The notes under the pieces were generated by a model. The model ran no database searches. It was not told the origin of the DNA and saw nothing but the letters and a program-made list of their open reading frames with translations. Below, piece after piece: positions 16,277 to 24,585 of a stretch of 64,000 nt of DNA. The stretch covers positions 17,172 to 81,171 of the forward strand of contig CAZULC010000008.1 in assembly GCA_964621165.1 (NCBI GenBank), read 5' to 3'. Source of the stretch: UMGS1696 sp964621165 (GTDB taxonomy: Bacteria > Bacillota > Clostridia > Oscillospirales > CAG-272). Both the position numbers and the translations under genes were made by a program. The stretch's first letter is position 1. The number at the start of each line of letters is the position of its first letter.

Positions 16277-17551
16277 TCAATTCAATTGGGATTTTAAAAT
16301 GTCAATGATTCGGGATGAATTTTCCTCCGGCGTTCCGTTCATCTCGTAAACCAAGTCCGCCGCCTCGGTGTAATATGGAAGCCGTGACTCATACATTATC
16401 CGCAGGTCGTTCTTCTGTGACAGCGGACGGCCATTTTTCGGCAGGTAATCAAGGTCCCGTTTCATGAATACCACTGTTCCGTTCTGACGTAGGCTTCGTC
16501 TGTTGGACTTACGTAAAACCGCGCCGCCGCCGCAGGAAATGACAGCAGCCGATTCTTTTGCCGCGTCTTCCAAAACCCGGCTCTCGAGGTCACGGAAATA
16601 TTCCTCCCCGTCTGACGCAAAAATCTCGGGAATCTTCCGTCCGCTGACTCTCTCCGCTTCTTCGTCAAGGTCCACAAAACGCCGCCCCAGCTTTTTTGCG
16701 ATTTTCATGCCGTTTGAAGTTTTGCCCACCCCCGGCATGCCAACGAGAACTATGTTTTTCGTGTCAAACTCAATCTGAGTGGTGATTTTGTCGATGACCG
16801 AGTCGTCGATCTGCTCCCCTGTGAAGATTTCCGAAGCCTGCTTAGCCTGAGCCACAAGCATGGGAAGCCCCGATATGCACCTGACCCCCGCTTCCTCAGC
16901 GTCAAGAATCAGCGCGGTTTTCGACGGATTGAAAATCATATCCACCACACCGGAGAGATTTGCGAATTTCTCAAGGGGAGTTCCGGCCAGCGGGGAAACC
17001 CCATTCTTCGGATACATTCCCACGGGGGTGGTGTTGATGATCACGTCCGCGTCGTAGTGCCGCTCAAGATTCGAATAGTTGTCATCGCCGTGACGGGATA
17101 TAATCACAATTTTCCGCGCACCACGGTCAGCCGCAACGGTTCTCGCCGTCATTGAAGCCCCGCCGCTGCCGAGAACCAGCACTTTTTTCCCGTCAAGCTC
17201 AATCCTACCCTTGTCAAGCATGTATGAAAAGCCGTAGTAGTCCGTGTTGAACCCGTTAATTTTGCCGTCGCCTGTACGGATTATGGTGTTCACCGACCCG
17301 ATTCGTCCCGCTTCCGGGGAAATTTCGTCCAGATACGGCATGACGGTCTTTTTGTATGGGATTGTCACGTTGATCCCGTCAAAGTCCCGCCGAAGAAGAA
17401 ATCCCTCCACCGCGTCCTCCTCCATGGGGAAGAGTGAATAATCGTAATCAACCGGCAAATATTTTACGAGTTCCGCGTGAATCCGGGGGGAATAACTGTG
17501 TCCCAGAGGATTGCCGATAAGCCCGCATGTCAAATGTTTGTTTTCCACCAT
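16277..17551 (-). CDS. aroEK: bifunctional shikimate dehydrogenase / shikimate kinase
   Basis: A 424 aa fusion doing two consecutive steps: 3-dehydroshikimate to shikimate (AroE, about residues 1-255) and shikimate to shikimate 3-phosphate (AroK, about 266-424). AroE features: N-terminal GNPLGHSYSPRIH, catalytic Lys in NVTIPYKK (K67), Asp in GFNTD (D103) and dinucleotide-binding GSGGASMTA. AroK features: Walker A GMPGVGKT (271-278), FVDLDEEAE and CGGGAVL. Both halves keep their key residues. It follows a decayed GNAT gene in the operon. Confidence 0.95.
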   Translation of the reverse strand: MVENKHLTCGLIGNPLGHSYSPRIHAELVKYLPVDYDYSLFPMEEDAVEGFLLRRDFDGINVTIPYKKTVMPYLDEISPEAGRIGSVNTIIRTGDGKINGFNTDYYGFSYMLDKGRIELDGKKVLVLGSGGASMTARTVAADRGARKIVIISRHGDDNYSNLERHYDADVIINTTPVGMYPKNGVSPLAGTPLEKFANLSGVVDMIFNPSKTALILDAEEAGVRCISGLPMLVAQAKQASEIFTGEQIDDSVIDKITTQIEFDTKNIVLVGMPGVGKTSNGMKIAKKLGRRFVDLDEEAERVSGRKIPEIFASDGEEYFRDLESRVLEDAAKESAAVISCGGGAVLRKSNRRSLRQNGTVVFMKRDLDYLPKNGRPLSQKNDLRIMYESRLPYYTEAADLVYEMNGTPEENSSRIIDILKSQLN

Positions 17552-17572
17552 TTCGTCCGCCTTTATGTGAAT

Positions 17573-18135
17573 TTATTGTAAGTTGATGTAGTACCGCTGT
17601 ATGACACCGGACTGCCCAAGACCCGCGTCGTCCGCGACTTTATTCTCAAGCACCCCGCCGCAGGAGATAATTGTCCTTTTCGAAGCCTCGTTTTCCTTGT
17701 CGCAGGTGACGAGAACTCTGTCCGTAATTTTGTTTTCCCTCAGCCAGTCCAGCAGTAAAGTCAGCGTTTGTTTACCGTAACCACGGCCTCTCTCGGACAA
17801 CTTCACCGAATAACCCGACCTGACCGCCGTATTTCAGGAGAAATTCCGACAGAACATGACGTTAGTCTATTATCCCCACAACACAGCCGTTGCACTTCCG
17901 CACGGACATAAACACATCCGAGGGGGGAGAAATTGTCCCCGTACATTTTGCACAGAAGCGCGTCCTGATCGAGCCATTCCCCATAAGTTTCGGCCTGTCT
18001 CAGCCCGGAACAGCCGTCAAACTCCTCGCCATGCTAAAGAAATTCTGCCCGAATCTGCCACACCTGCCCGCGGTACGTCTCATCCGGCTTCACTAACATC
18101 AGCTCACCCGAGATCGCGTAAATTTTTCCGTCCAT
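17573..18135 (-). pseudogene. GNAT acetyltransferase, decayed, inside the aro operon
   Basis: Reading from ATG 18133-18135, the frame MDGKIYAISGELMLVKPDE... looks like a GNAT protein but stops at TAG 18034-18036 (FL-stop-HGEEFDGCSGL). Homology continues across a shift to VRKCNGCVVGIID, a TAA, RHVLSEFLLKYGG, and a further shift to GYSVKLSERGRGYGKQTL (acetyl-CoA binding motif), whose open frame ends at 17573. So at least two nonsense codons and two frameshifts are present. The remnant starts 3 nt after the aroC stop and transcription must run through it to reach aroEK and aroQ. Confidence 0.88.
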
Positions 18136-18137
18136 CT

Positions 18138-19241
18138 CTATTTCTCCATCTCTCCGCCGTCAAGGGAAGCGTCAAATAACGCAATAGCACAGGCGGCTTC
18201 AATCACCGGGACCGCACGGGGAATAATACACGGGTCGTGCCGTCCTTTAATCTGAATCTTCACGTTCTCGCCCGTCGTCAGGTTCACGCTGTCCTGTTCG
18301 CGGCTGATTGACGGAGTTGGCTTCACTGCACAGCGGAAAATCAGCGGCATCCCGTTCGTCATTCCGCCTAAAATTCCGCCGCAGTTGTTGGTCATTGTGC
18401 GCACAACACCGCCGTCATAATAAAACGGGTCGTTGTTTTCCGAGCCGAACATGCCTGAGGACTTAAATCCCGCGCCGAACTCGAGTCCCTTGACCGCCGG
18501 AATCGAAAAGACAATTGACGAAATCCGCCCTTCCATACCGGAAAACATGTGCTCGCCAAGTCCCACTGGAAGCCCCACAGCCGCGCACTCGATGACCCCG
18601 CCCACGGAATCCTGAGCCATCCTCGCCGAGTCAATGACCTCAGCCATTCTCATACCCGCTTTTTCGTCAATCACCGGCAGGGAATGGGTGAGGATTTTCT
18701 CAAATTTTTCCTTATTAATACGCACCGGATCAAAGCTCTCGTCCTCCACACCCTTCACCGACTTTATGTGCGCACCGATGAAAATCCCTCTTTCCTCGAG
18801 ATTCTGCCTGAAAATTCCGCCGATTGCGCATAAGGGAGCCGTGAGTCTGCCGGAAAAATGCCCGCCACCCCGTAAATCAGCCCGTCCGTGTGACTTCACG
18901 TAAGCCGGATAATCGGCGTGGGAAGGACGGGGAGTGAACTCAAGGTTGGCGTAATCCGACGTGCGGACGTTGGTGCTTTTTATGGCAATTTTTAACGTCT
19001 CCCCGTTGGTTTTGCAAAAGTCCCCGTCCACGTCAATTCCCGAGACCAGCAGTGGAATGTCCGGTTCCTTTCGGGATGTGGTGAGTCTGCTCTGACCCGG
19101 GGTGCGCCGCTTCATGAACTCGCAAAGCCGGCTGTAGCTGAACTCAATTCCTCCGGGAATATTTTCGGCAATCACGCCGATTTCATCGTCATGAGAGCCG
19201 CCGTAGACGCTGATTTTTATATTTTTTCCGTATGAGGTCAT
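18138..19241 (-). CDS. aroC: chorismate synthase
   Basis: Catalyses the last shikimate step, EPSP to chorismate, using reduced FMN. The 367 aa protein carries the N-terminal GGSHDDEIGVIAENIPGG, the RRTPGQS signature, RPSHADYPAY and the C-terminal RHDPCIIPRAVPVIEA motif of the family. It lies 9 nt after aroA in the same operon and is immediately followed by the GNAT remnant. Confidence 0.96.
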   Translation of the reverse strand: MTSYGKNIKISVYGGSHDDEIGVIAENIPGGIEFSYSRLCEFMKRRTPGQSRLTTSRKEPDIPLLVSGIDVDGDFCKTNGETLKIAIKSTNVRTSDYANLEFTPRPSHADYPAYVKSHGRADLRGGGHFSGRLTAPLCAIGGIFRQNLEERGIFIGAHIKSVKGVEDESFDPVRINKEKFEKILTHSLPVIDEKAGMRMAEVIDSARMAQDSVGGVIECAAVGLPVGLGEHMFSGMEGRISSIVFSIPAVKGLEFGAGFKSSGMFGSENNDPFYYDGGVVRTMTNNCGGILGGMTNGMPLIFRCAVKPTPSISREQDSVNLTTGENVKIQIKGRHDPCIIPRAVPVIEAACAIALFDASLDGGEMEK

Positions 19242-19250
19242 AAAGCCTCC

Positions 19251-20489
19251 TTATAGTACGATTTTCGATAAATCCTCAAAGAATCCCGGGTAGGACTTGG
19301 ACGCGGCTTCGCTTCCGTTTATTGTCACGCTGCCGGAGCACAAAACCGCACCCACCGCCGCCGCCATGACGATTCTGTGGTCGTTGTATGAATCCACGCA
19401 AACGTCACCTGACGACAACCTTTTCTTTCCGTGAATCGCCAAATCGTCCCCGTCAACCGCAATCTCCCCGCCGAGGGAGCGAATCATGGCGCAGGTGGAC
19501 TCGATTCTGTCGCTTTCCTTGAGCCGGAGCCGACCGCAGTTTTTGATGACTGTGATTCCCTCAGCCCCAGCCGCCACAACAGCGATAATCGGCACAAGGT
19601 CGGGAATGTTGCCCGCGTCCACTGTAATCCCGTGAAGCACGCCTTTTTTCACCTTAACCGAGTCCCCGTTTACGGAACATTCCGCGTCAAACTGAGATAA
19701 AATCTTAATAATAGCTTTATCCCCCTGAGAAGAACCTGCGTCAAGTCCGCTGACCTCCACGCCGGAGTCGGAAAAAGCACCCGCACATAGCATGAACGCC
19801 GCGTTGGACCAGTCCCCTTCAGTGACAACCGTTCCCGGAGACTTAAGCCGTCCCACAGGAGTATACACATTGCCGCTTTTTATCACGTCCACGCCGAACT
19901 TGCCCAACACCGACCGGGTCAGTTCAATGTATGGCTCGGACTCGATTTTTCCCTGAATCTCAACGTACCCGCCCAAAGAGCCGATTGACAGTGCCAGCAG
20001 CAGTCCCGTGGTGAACTGTGACGACACGGACCCGTTGATTCTGTAGTCCCCGCCGCCGATTTTACCGCGTATCCGAATGGGATCATACGAAATCTCAGCC
20101 CCATGACGCACAAGTTCGTCAGATAAAGGGGACAGCGGACGACTCGCAAGCCTTCCCTGAGCCTCAAATGCCGCGTCAACTCCAAGTACAGCCGCAATGG
20201 GTAATAAAAACCGCAGAGTAGATCCGGATTCGCCGCAGGGAAGGAAAGCGGTTTTCAGCGGATTTTTGACCGGATTCACCCTGAAGTACCCGCCGGAATA
20301 GTCAATTTCCGCACCCAAAGCCCTCAGACAGTCAGCCGTCGCGTCAATGTCCCGGCTTGTCTTTTCACACTTGATTACGGTAGCCGAATCGGCAAAGGCG
20401 GCGCATATCAAAGCCCGATGAGCGTAGGATTTTGACGGAATCGAGTCGACCTTCCCGCCGAAGGATGAAATTTTAATCGTCCTGTTCAT
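19251..20489 (-). CDS. aroA: 3-phosphoshikimate 1-carboxyvinyltransferase (EPSP synthase)
   Basis: Transfers the enolpyruvyl group of PEP to shikimate 3-phosphate. The 412 aa sequence has the substrate-binding SKSYAHRAL (residues 19-27), GESGSTLRFLLPIA, the Asp of NIPDLVPIIAV and the C-terminal RLKESDRIES and DSYNDHRIVMAAA motifs, all intact. Its start overlaps the aroB stop by 4 nt (ATGA), indicating translational coupling. Confidence 0.96.
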   Translation of the reverse strand: MNRTIKISSFGGKVDSIPSKSYAHRALICAAFADSATVIKCEKTSRDIDATADCLRALGAEIDYSGGYFRVNPVKNPLKTAFLPCGESGSTLRFLLPIAAVLGVDAAFEAQGRLASRPLSPLSDELVRHGAEISYDPIRIRGKIGGGDYRINGSVSSQFTTGLLLALSIGSLGGYVEIQGKIESEPYIELTRSVLGKFGVDVIKSGNVYTPVGRLKSPGTVVTEGDWSNAAFMLCAGAFSDSGVEVSGLDAGSSQGDKAIIKILSQFDAECSVNGDSVKVKKGVLHGITVDAGNIPDLVPIIAVVAAGAEGITVIKNCGRLRLKESDRIESTCAMIRSLGGEIAVDGDDLAIHGKKRLSSGDVCVDSYNDHRIVMAAAVGAVLCSGSVTINGSEAASKSYPGFFEDLSKIVL

Positions 20490-21568
20490 CTGTCAAACCC
20501 CGAACGCATAAATCTGCGCATCTCTTCGAATTCCATGGGCAGAAGCTCGCACTTCCCGATACCTGTCGGAATTACAAGCGTAATCCTGCCGCCGGATTTC
20601 TTCTTGTCGTGGGACGCGGCATCAATGAGTGCGTCAAAGTCAAATTTTCTGTAGAGGTAGGGGTCAAGCCCGAACTTGCCGAGCAGAGCTTCAAGCCGTG
20701 TGAGATTTTTTTCCCCGCACAGCCCGTTCGCGACGGAAGCCTTCATTATTAAATACATCCCCGAGGCAACCGCATGACCGTGGGAAATCGAGAAGTCTGA
20801 GAGCAGCTCAATCCCGTGGCCCATCGTGTGACCAAGATTCAGCTTTGCTCGAATCCCCTTGTCCGTCGGGTCCACAGCAACAATGTCCCGCTTGTCCTTT
20901 ATGCATGAGGTGATTATCTCGTCAATGTCCGCCATACCGTCGGTTTTTTCGAGCAGTTCAAACAACTCTCGATTGCCCAGAACCCCATATTTTATGACCT
21001 CAGCCATTCCGTCAGACACAAACTCATCCGGCAGAGTCGAGAGCACGTCCGGGTCGGTGAGCACAAATGACGGCTGATGGAACGCGCCCACTAAATTCTT
21101 CCCCTCGGGGATGTCCACAGCAGTCTTCCCGCCCACGGATGAGTCCACCATCGAGAGAAGCGACGTCGGGCATGAGGCGTACTTTATCCCCCGGAGATAC
21201 ACAGCCGAAGCGAATCCCGCCATGTCCCCCGTGACCCCGCCGCCGAGAGCGATAATAATGTCCCGACGGGTCAGCTTTTCCTTCGCCGCGTGACGGAGAA
21301 TCTGCGTCAGAGTATCGAGGTTCTTGCTTGCCTCGCTGTGAGGGAAAACAAAATCTACCGCACACTCAAACCCCGCCGAAATCAGGCTGTCCCGGACTTT
21401 CTTTCCATAAATCGAGTAAACCCGGTCGTCCGCCACAAGCAGAACCCGGCATAACCCAACCTCATCCCTAAGATATTCCCCAAATGAGCCGGCGGAGTTC
21501 CGTTCAACCACAATCCTGTAGCCGCCCGCGTCGATTACTTTTTTGTTTTCTTCAATTATATCAGCCAT
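20486..21568 (-). CDS. aroB: 3-dehydroquinate synthase
   Basis: Cyclises DAHP to 3-dehydroquinate with NAD and a divalent metal. The 360 aa protein shows ALGGGVTGDMAGFASAVYLRGI, the PTSLLSMVDSSVGGKTAVD segment, GAFHQP, and metal ligands in LNLGHTMGHGIE. The start codon lies 8 nt inside the tyrA end. Everything needed for activity is visible. Confidence 0.96.
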   Translation of the reverse strand: MADIIEENKKVIDAGGYRIVVERNSAGSFGEYLRDEVGLCRVLLVADDRVYSIYGKKVRDSLISAGFECAVDFVFPHSEASKNLDTLTQILRHAAKEKLTRRDIIIALGGGVTGDMAGFASAVYLRGIKYASCPTSLLSMVDSSVGGKTAVDIPEGKNLVGAFHQPSFVLTDPDVLSTLPDEFVSDGMAEVIKYGVLGNRELFELLEKTDGMADIDEIITSCIKDKRDIVAVDPTDKGIRAKLNLGHTMGHGIELLSDFSISHGHAVASGMYLIMKASVANGLCGEKNLTRLEALLGKFGLDPYLYRKFDFDALIDAASHDKKKSGGRITLVIPTGIGKCELLPMEFEEMRRFMRSGFDR

Positions 21569-22400
21569 CGGCGTTCTTTTTGGCGACGCAACCCTCGTGG
21601 AGCAGCTCTTTCAGCTCAGCCGCGTTGCCTTCGTCTATAGCTTTTCTGTACTGACTGAGGGAACCTATGATGAGGTCCAGCTCGTTTACAAGGTTGTCCC
21701 GGTTCTCGATGAACAGCTCCGTCCACATGGGTTCGTTGAGCCACGCCACTCTCGTCAGATCCTTGTAACTTCCCGCGGAAATTCCCATGTGATGCTGTGC
21801 GCGGGGGCTTTTCACGAACGCGTTTGACACAACGTGAGCCAGCTGTGAGGTGTAGGCAATCATCTCGTCATGTGCGTCAGCTGTGGTGTATGTGAAGTGA
21901 CCGAACTTTGCCGGAGCGAACGCTTTCTTGATTCTGTCGTAAAGGGCGATGTCGTCGCGGCGGGAAGGCACGATAACCATGGTCTCCTCCTCGTAAAGGT
22001 TGGCCCGGGAGTTCTTGATTCCCGACAAGTGGGAACCTGCCATTGGGTGACCTCCGGCGTAGGTAAAGCCGTATTTTTCAGCTAAAGCAAATCCCACGGA
22101 GCAGATGTACCGCTTCGTTCCACAGAGATCCACGACAAGTGTAGATTTATTGATTCCGGCAGCGTTTTCTTCCAGCCACTTAGCCGCAGCCTCGGGAGTT
22201 ACCGCAAGAAGAATCAGCTCGCACTCGCCGAGATTGTCCCCTGTCAGAACGTCCGAGATGATGCTGTTCAGCTTGGCCCAGTTCAGAACCACCTCGTCCG
22301 TGTCGCAGCCGTAAACTGTGTGCCCGTCGTCAGCGTAAGCCCTCGCCATAGAGCCGCCGATGAGACCGAGTCCTATAATTCCAACTTTCATGTCCGTCAC
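21561..22400 (-). CDS. tyrA: prephenate dehydrogenase
   Basis: Oxidatively decarboxylates prephenate to 4-hydroxyphenylpyruvate, the tyrosine branch. The 279 aa protein has an N-terminal NAD(P) fold GIIGLGLIGGSMARAY, the AGGHPMAGSHLSG motif and the SQLAHVVSNAF helix. It is shorter than many Firmicutes TyrA proteins (about 370 aa) because the C-terminal ACT regulatory domain is absent. It lies 3 nt after aroF. No prephenate dehydratase or chorismate mutase gene is in the window. Confidence 0.93.
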   Translation of the reverse strand: MTDMKVGIIGLGLIGGSMARAYADDGHTVYGCDTDEVVLNWAKLNSIISDVLTGDNLGECELILLAVTPEAAAKWLEENAAGINKSTLVVDLCGTKRYICSVGFALAEKYGFTYAGGHPMAGSHLSGIKNSRANLYEEETMVIVPSRRDDIALYDRIKKAFAPAKFGHFTYTTADAHDEMIAYTSQLAHVVSNAFVKSPRAQHHMGISAGSYKDLTRVAWLNEPMWTELFIENRDNLVNELDLIIGSLSQYRKAIDEGNAAELKELLHEGCVAKKNADG

Positions 22401-22403
22401 CTG

Positions 22404-23429
22404 TTATATTGTTTTGTGGTATTCGCTTTCAAGAGCGCCGAGTACCAGCTTTGTGGATTTCATAACATCATCAAACTGTGCGGGAGTGAGAGACTGAGGA
22501 CCGTCGCAGAGAGCCTTTGAGGGGTTGTTGTGAACCTCGATCATAACTCCGTCTGCCCCCGATGCGGCTGCGGCAAGAGCCATGGGCTTTACAAGTCTCG
22601 AAACACCTGTAGCGTGGCTAGGGTCGATGATAACCGGCAGGTGGGTCAGCTCGTGGAGCATGGGAACGGCTGATATGTCGAGTGTGTTTCTCGTGTATGT
22701 TTCAAAGGTTCTCACGCCTCTTTCGCAGAGGATGACGTTCTCGTTGCCGCCAGCCATGATGTATTCCGCACTCATGAGCAGCTCCTTCAGTGTGTTGGCA
22801 AGACCGCGCTTGAGAAGAATCGGCTTGTTTGTCTTGCCCAGCTCCTTCAGCAGCTCAAAGTTCTGCATGTTTCTCGCGCCGACCTGAATCACGTCAACGT
22901 CCTCGAACAAGGGAAGATGTGCCGCATTCATGATTTCAGTGACAATCGGCAGACCGGTTTCCTTTTTTGCCTCGAGAAGCAGTTCGATACCGTCAGCGCG
23001 GAGCCCTTGGAAATCGTAGGGTGAAGTACGCGGCTTGAACGCACCGCCGCGGAGCATTGTAGCACCGGAAGCCTTCACTGCACGTGCGACCTCGAGAATC
23101 TGCGCCTCATTTTCCACTGAGCAGGGACCTGCAATTACCGCGAAAGTATTGCCGCCCACCGTGGTTTTGCCGGAGATGTCGATTATCGAGTTGTCCGGAT
23201 GGAATTTTCTATTGGCGCTCTTGAAAGGCTCGGTGATTCTCTTTACTGTTTCGACAATGTCAAGCCCGTTGAGCATTTCCTCGTCAATCTTTGTGGTGTC
23301 GCCGATGAGTCCGATGACCGTCTGGAACTCGCCGTTGTACACGTGAGTGCCTACTCCCTGAGCTTTGATCCACTCGCAGAAGCTGTCGATCTGTTTCTGG
23401 GTTGTACCCTGCTTCAATACTGCAATCAT
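22404..23429 (-). CDS. aroF: DAHP synthase (3-deoxy-7-phosphoheptulonate synthase), AroA-beta class
   Basis: Condenses PEP with erythrose 4-phosphate, the committed step of aromatic biosynthesis. ATG 23427-23429 is chosen because GAGG lies just upstream; the longer in-frame reading to 23501 overlaps the attenuator. The 341 aa protein has a ferredoxin-like N-terminal domain (about residues 1-70, MIAVLKQGTTQKQID) followed by the TIM barrel with AGPCSVE, LRGGAFKPRTSPY, KRGLANT and DPSHATG. No chorismate mutase domain is fused. It is first in the operon and sits behind the leader described next. Confidence 0.95.
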   Translation of the reverse strand: MIAVLKQGTTQKQIDSFCEWIKAQGVGTHVYNGEFQTVIGLIGDTTKIDEEMLNGLDIVETVKRITEPFKSANRKFHPDNSIIDISGKTTVGGNTFAVIAGPCSVENEAQILEVARAVKASGATMLRGGAFKPRTSPYDFQGLRADGIELLLEAKKETGLPIVTEIMNAAHLPLFEDVDVIQVGARNMQNFELLKELGKTNKPILLKRGLANTLKELLMSAEYIMAGGNENVILCERGVRTFETYTRNTLDISAVPMLHELTHLPVIIDPSHATGVSRLVKPMALAAAASGADGVMIEVHNNPSKALCDGPQSLTPAQFDDVMKSTKLVLGALESEYHKTI

Positions 23430-23499
23430 GATTTTTACCTCTTGTGTAAATAAAATTTTTATTGAAAACCAAGAAACCGTATGAATCCGACAATCGTAC

Positions 23500-23541
23500 A
23501 AAAAAACGGGATTCCCAGTGTTGATACTGAAAGTCCCGTTT
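23500..23541 (-). terminator. attenuator: intrinsic terminator in the aro operon leader
   Basis: On the minus strand AAACGGGA (23534-23541) pairs perfectly with TCCCGTTT (23504-23511); a second CAGT/ACTG stem extends the helix and a run of seven T (23506-23500) follows. It lies between the leader peptide and aroF, about 70 nt before the aroF ATG and inside the same transcription unit, the place expected for a transcription attenuator. Confidence 0.88.
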
Positions 23542-23558
23542 AAGATTTATCTGGTTCT

Positions 23559-23662
23559 AAAACAAAATTTCGGCACAAACACTCTTACTATTTAACAATC
23601 GTAAAAAAGTAAGAGTAATAAAAGTATTCAGCTGCAAAGCTAACATTTGCCGAATTTGTTTT
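23559..23662 (-). promoter_or_regulatory. leader RNA helices around the aromatic leader peptide
   Basis: Two nested inverted repeats. Inner: ACTCTTACT (23608-23616, within the Tyr-Ser-Tyr control codons) with AGTAAGAGT (23581-23589, over the stop codon), a perfect 9-bp match with an 18-nt loop. Outer: AAAACAAATTCGGCA (23648-23662, codons 2-6) with TGCCGAAATTTTGTTTT (23559-23575), nearly perfect with a 2-nt bulge. A ribosome stalled on the control codons would break both. The freed TTTTGTTT could pair weakly with AAACGGGA of the terminator (antiterminator, inferred). Confidence 0.75.
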
Positions 23663-23665
23663 CAT
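23588..23665 (-). CDS. aromatic (Tyr/Phe-rich) leader peptide of the aro operon
   Basis: A 25-codon ORF from ATG 23663-23665 to TAG 23588-23590. Residues 14-21 read YFYYSYFF, so seven of eight are Tyr or Phe, and a further Phe is residue 10. An SD-like AAAGGA (23675-23680) is 9 nt upstream. It lies about 25 nt into the predicted transcript, between a sigma-A promoter and an intrinsic terminator before aroF. The density of aromatic codons, the start signal and the surrounding helices make it a strong candidate sensor of Tyr-tRNA and Phe-tRNA charging, like the pheA and trp leaders of enterobacteria. There is no Trp codon. Confidence 0.85.
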   Translation of the reverse strand: MKTNSANVSFAAEYFYYSYFFTIVK

Positions 23666-23696
23666 GTCCGCAATTCCTTTGTTTTAATTTGTCGAT

Positions 23697-23725
23697 ATTC
23701 TATCACAAACGGGAGCAAATGTCAA
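23697..23725 (-). promoter_or_regulatory. sigma-A promoter of the aromatic operon
   Basis: On the minus strand TTGACA (23720-23725) and TAGAAT (23697-23702) are 17 bp apart: a near-consensus promoter with a predicted start near 23690. Between it and the ppk2 stop (23818) is only A+T-rich DNA with short GTGATTT repeats. Confidence 0.88.
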
Positions 23726-23817
23726 GCCGTAATAATCATTTTTTCAGATTTCGTCTGATTATATAAAATCACGTACATAAATCACATAAAATCATATTAA
23801 ATTAACAACAAATCCGG

Positions 23818-24504
23818 CTATCCCATAAGGTCAATCCATTCAAGTATTTCTTGGGCAGTCTCGATTCTCGCTTTTTTCTTGTCGTCCCCGTCAATCACAT
23901 ACCATGGAGCGTAGGGCGTTTTCGTCTTCTCAAGCATATCCGCCATTGCCTCGTCGTATTTTTTGCGGGAAGAACGGTTGCGCCAGTCCTCATCCGTGAT
24001 TTTGTGCTGCTTCTTCGGGTTTTCCATCCTTTCCTTGAACCGCGCGAGCTGTACGTCCGGACTCACGTCAAACCAGAACTTTATTATAACCGCGCCGTCG
24101 TCGAACAGAATCTTCTCGAATTCATTTATCTCACGGTAAGCCCGACGCCATTCTTCTGCCGAACAAAATCCCTCAACCCGTTCGACTAACACACGCCCGT
24201 ACCAGCTCCGGTCAAACACCGCACAGCATCCGTATTTAGGTAGAGCCTTCCAGAACCGCCGCAGGTAGTGGTATTGATATTCCTCCGACGTTGGCTTTGA
24301 CACGGGAACCACATTGCAATTCTTGTAATCAAGCTCCCGAACTAGCCGGCGTATGCATCCGCTTTTTCCCGACGCGTCAAGACCTTCGAAGACCAAAATC
24401 AGCGACTTTTTTTCTTCCCCCAGACGCGCCAGAGCTTCCCCGAGGAGGGAGCTGTACTTTTTCATAACGTGGGGCTTTTCTTTTTCCTTTACTTCATCCA
24501 CCAT
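23818..24504 (-). CDS. ppk2: polyphosphate kinase 2 family protein
   Basis: A 228 aa PPK2-type P-loop kinase that uses polyphosphate to phosphorylate nucleotides (or the reverse). Walker A is in FEGLDASGKSG (about residues 38-49), and the lid module FDRSWYGRVLVERVEGF and the conserved KFWFDVSPDVQLARFKER follow. Single-domain length is typical of class I enzymes. It is divergent from recG and is not beside a ppk1 or ppx gene. The start is supported by frame only; no strong SD is visible. Confidence 0.9.
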   Translation of the reverse strand: MVDEVKEKEKPHVMKKYSSLLGEALARLGEEKKSLILVFEGLDASGKSGCIRRLVRELDYKNCNVVPVSKPTSEEYQYHYLRRFWKALPKYGCCAVFDRSWYGRVLVERVEGFCSAEEWRRAYREINEFEKILFDDGAVIIKFWFDVSPDVQLARFKERMENPKKQHKITDEDWRNRSSRKKYDEAMADMLEKTKTPYAPWYVIDGDDKKKARIETAQEILEWIDLMG

Positions 24505-24585
24505 AACTTCACCGACTTCTTTTTTATGTATTATTGCCGGGAAGTGAAAAAATATTCTATAAACACGCTTGTATTTTTGCTGTAT

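Noticed and set aside
22404..23501. Longer DAHP synthase starting at 23501
   Set aside because: The extra 24 residues overlap the T-tract of the attenuator and have no SD; ATG 23429 has a proper SD and starts at the family's usual N-terminus.
23430..23725. T-box riboswitch before aroF
   Set aside because: There is no T-box sequence (AGGGTGG-ACCGCG type) or specifier-loop structure; the leader peptide arrangement explains the terminator better.
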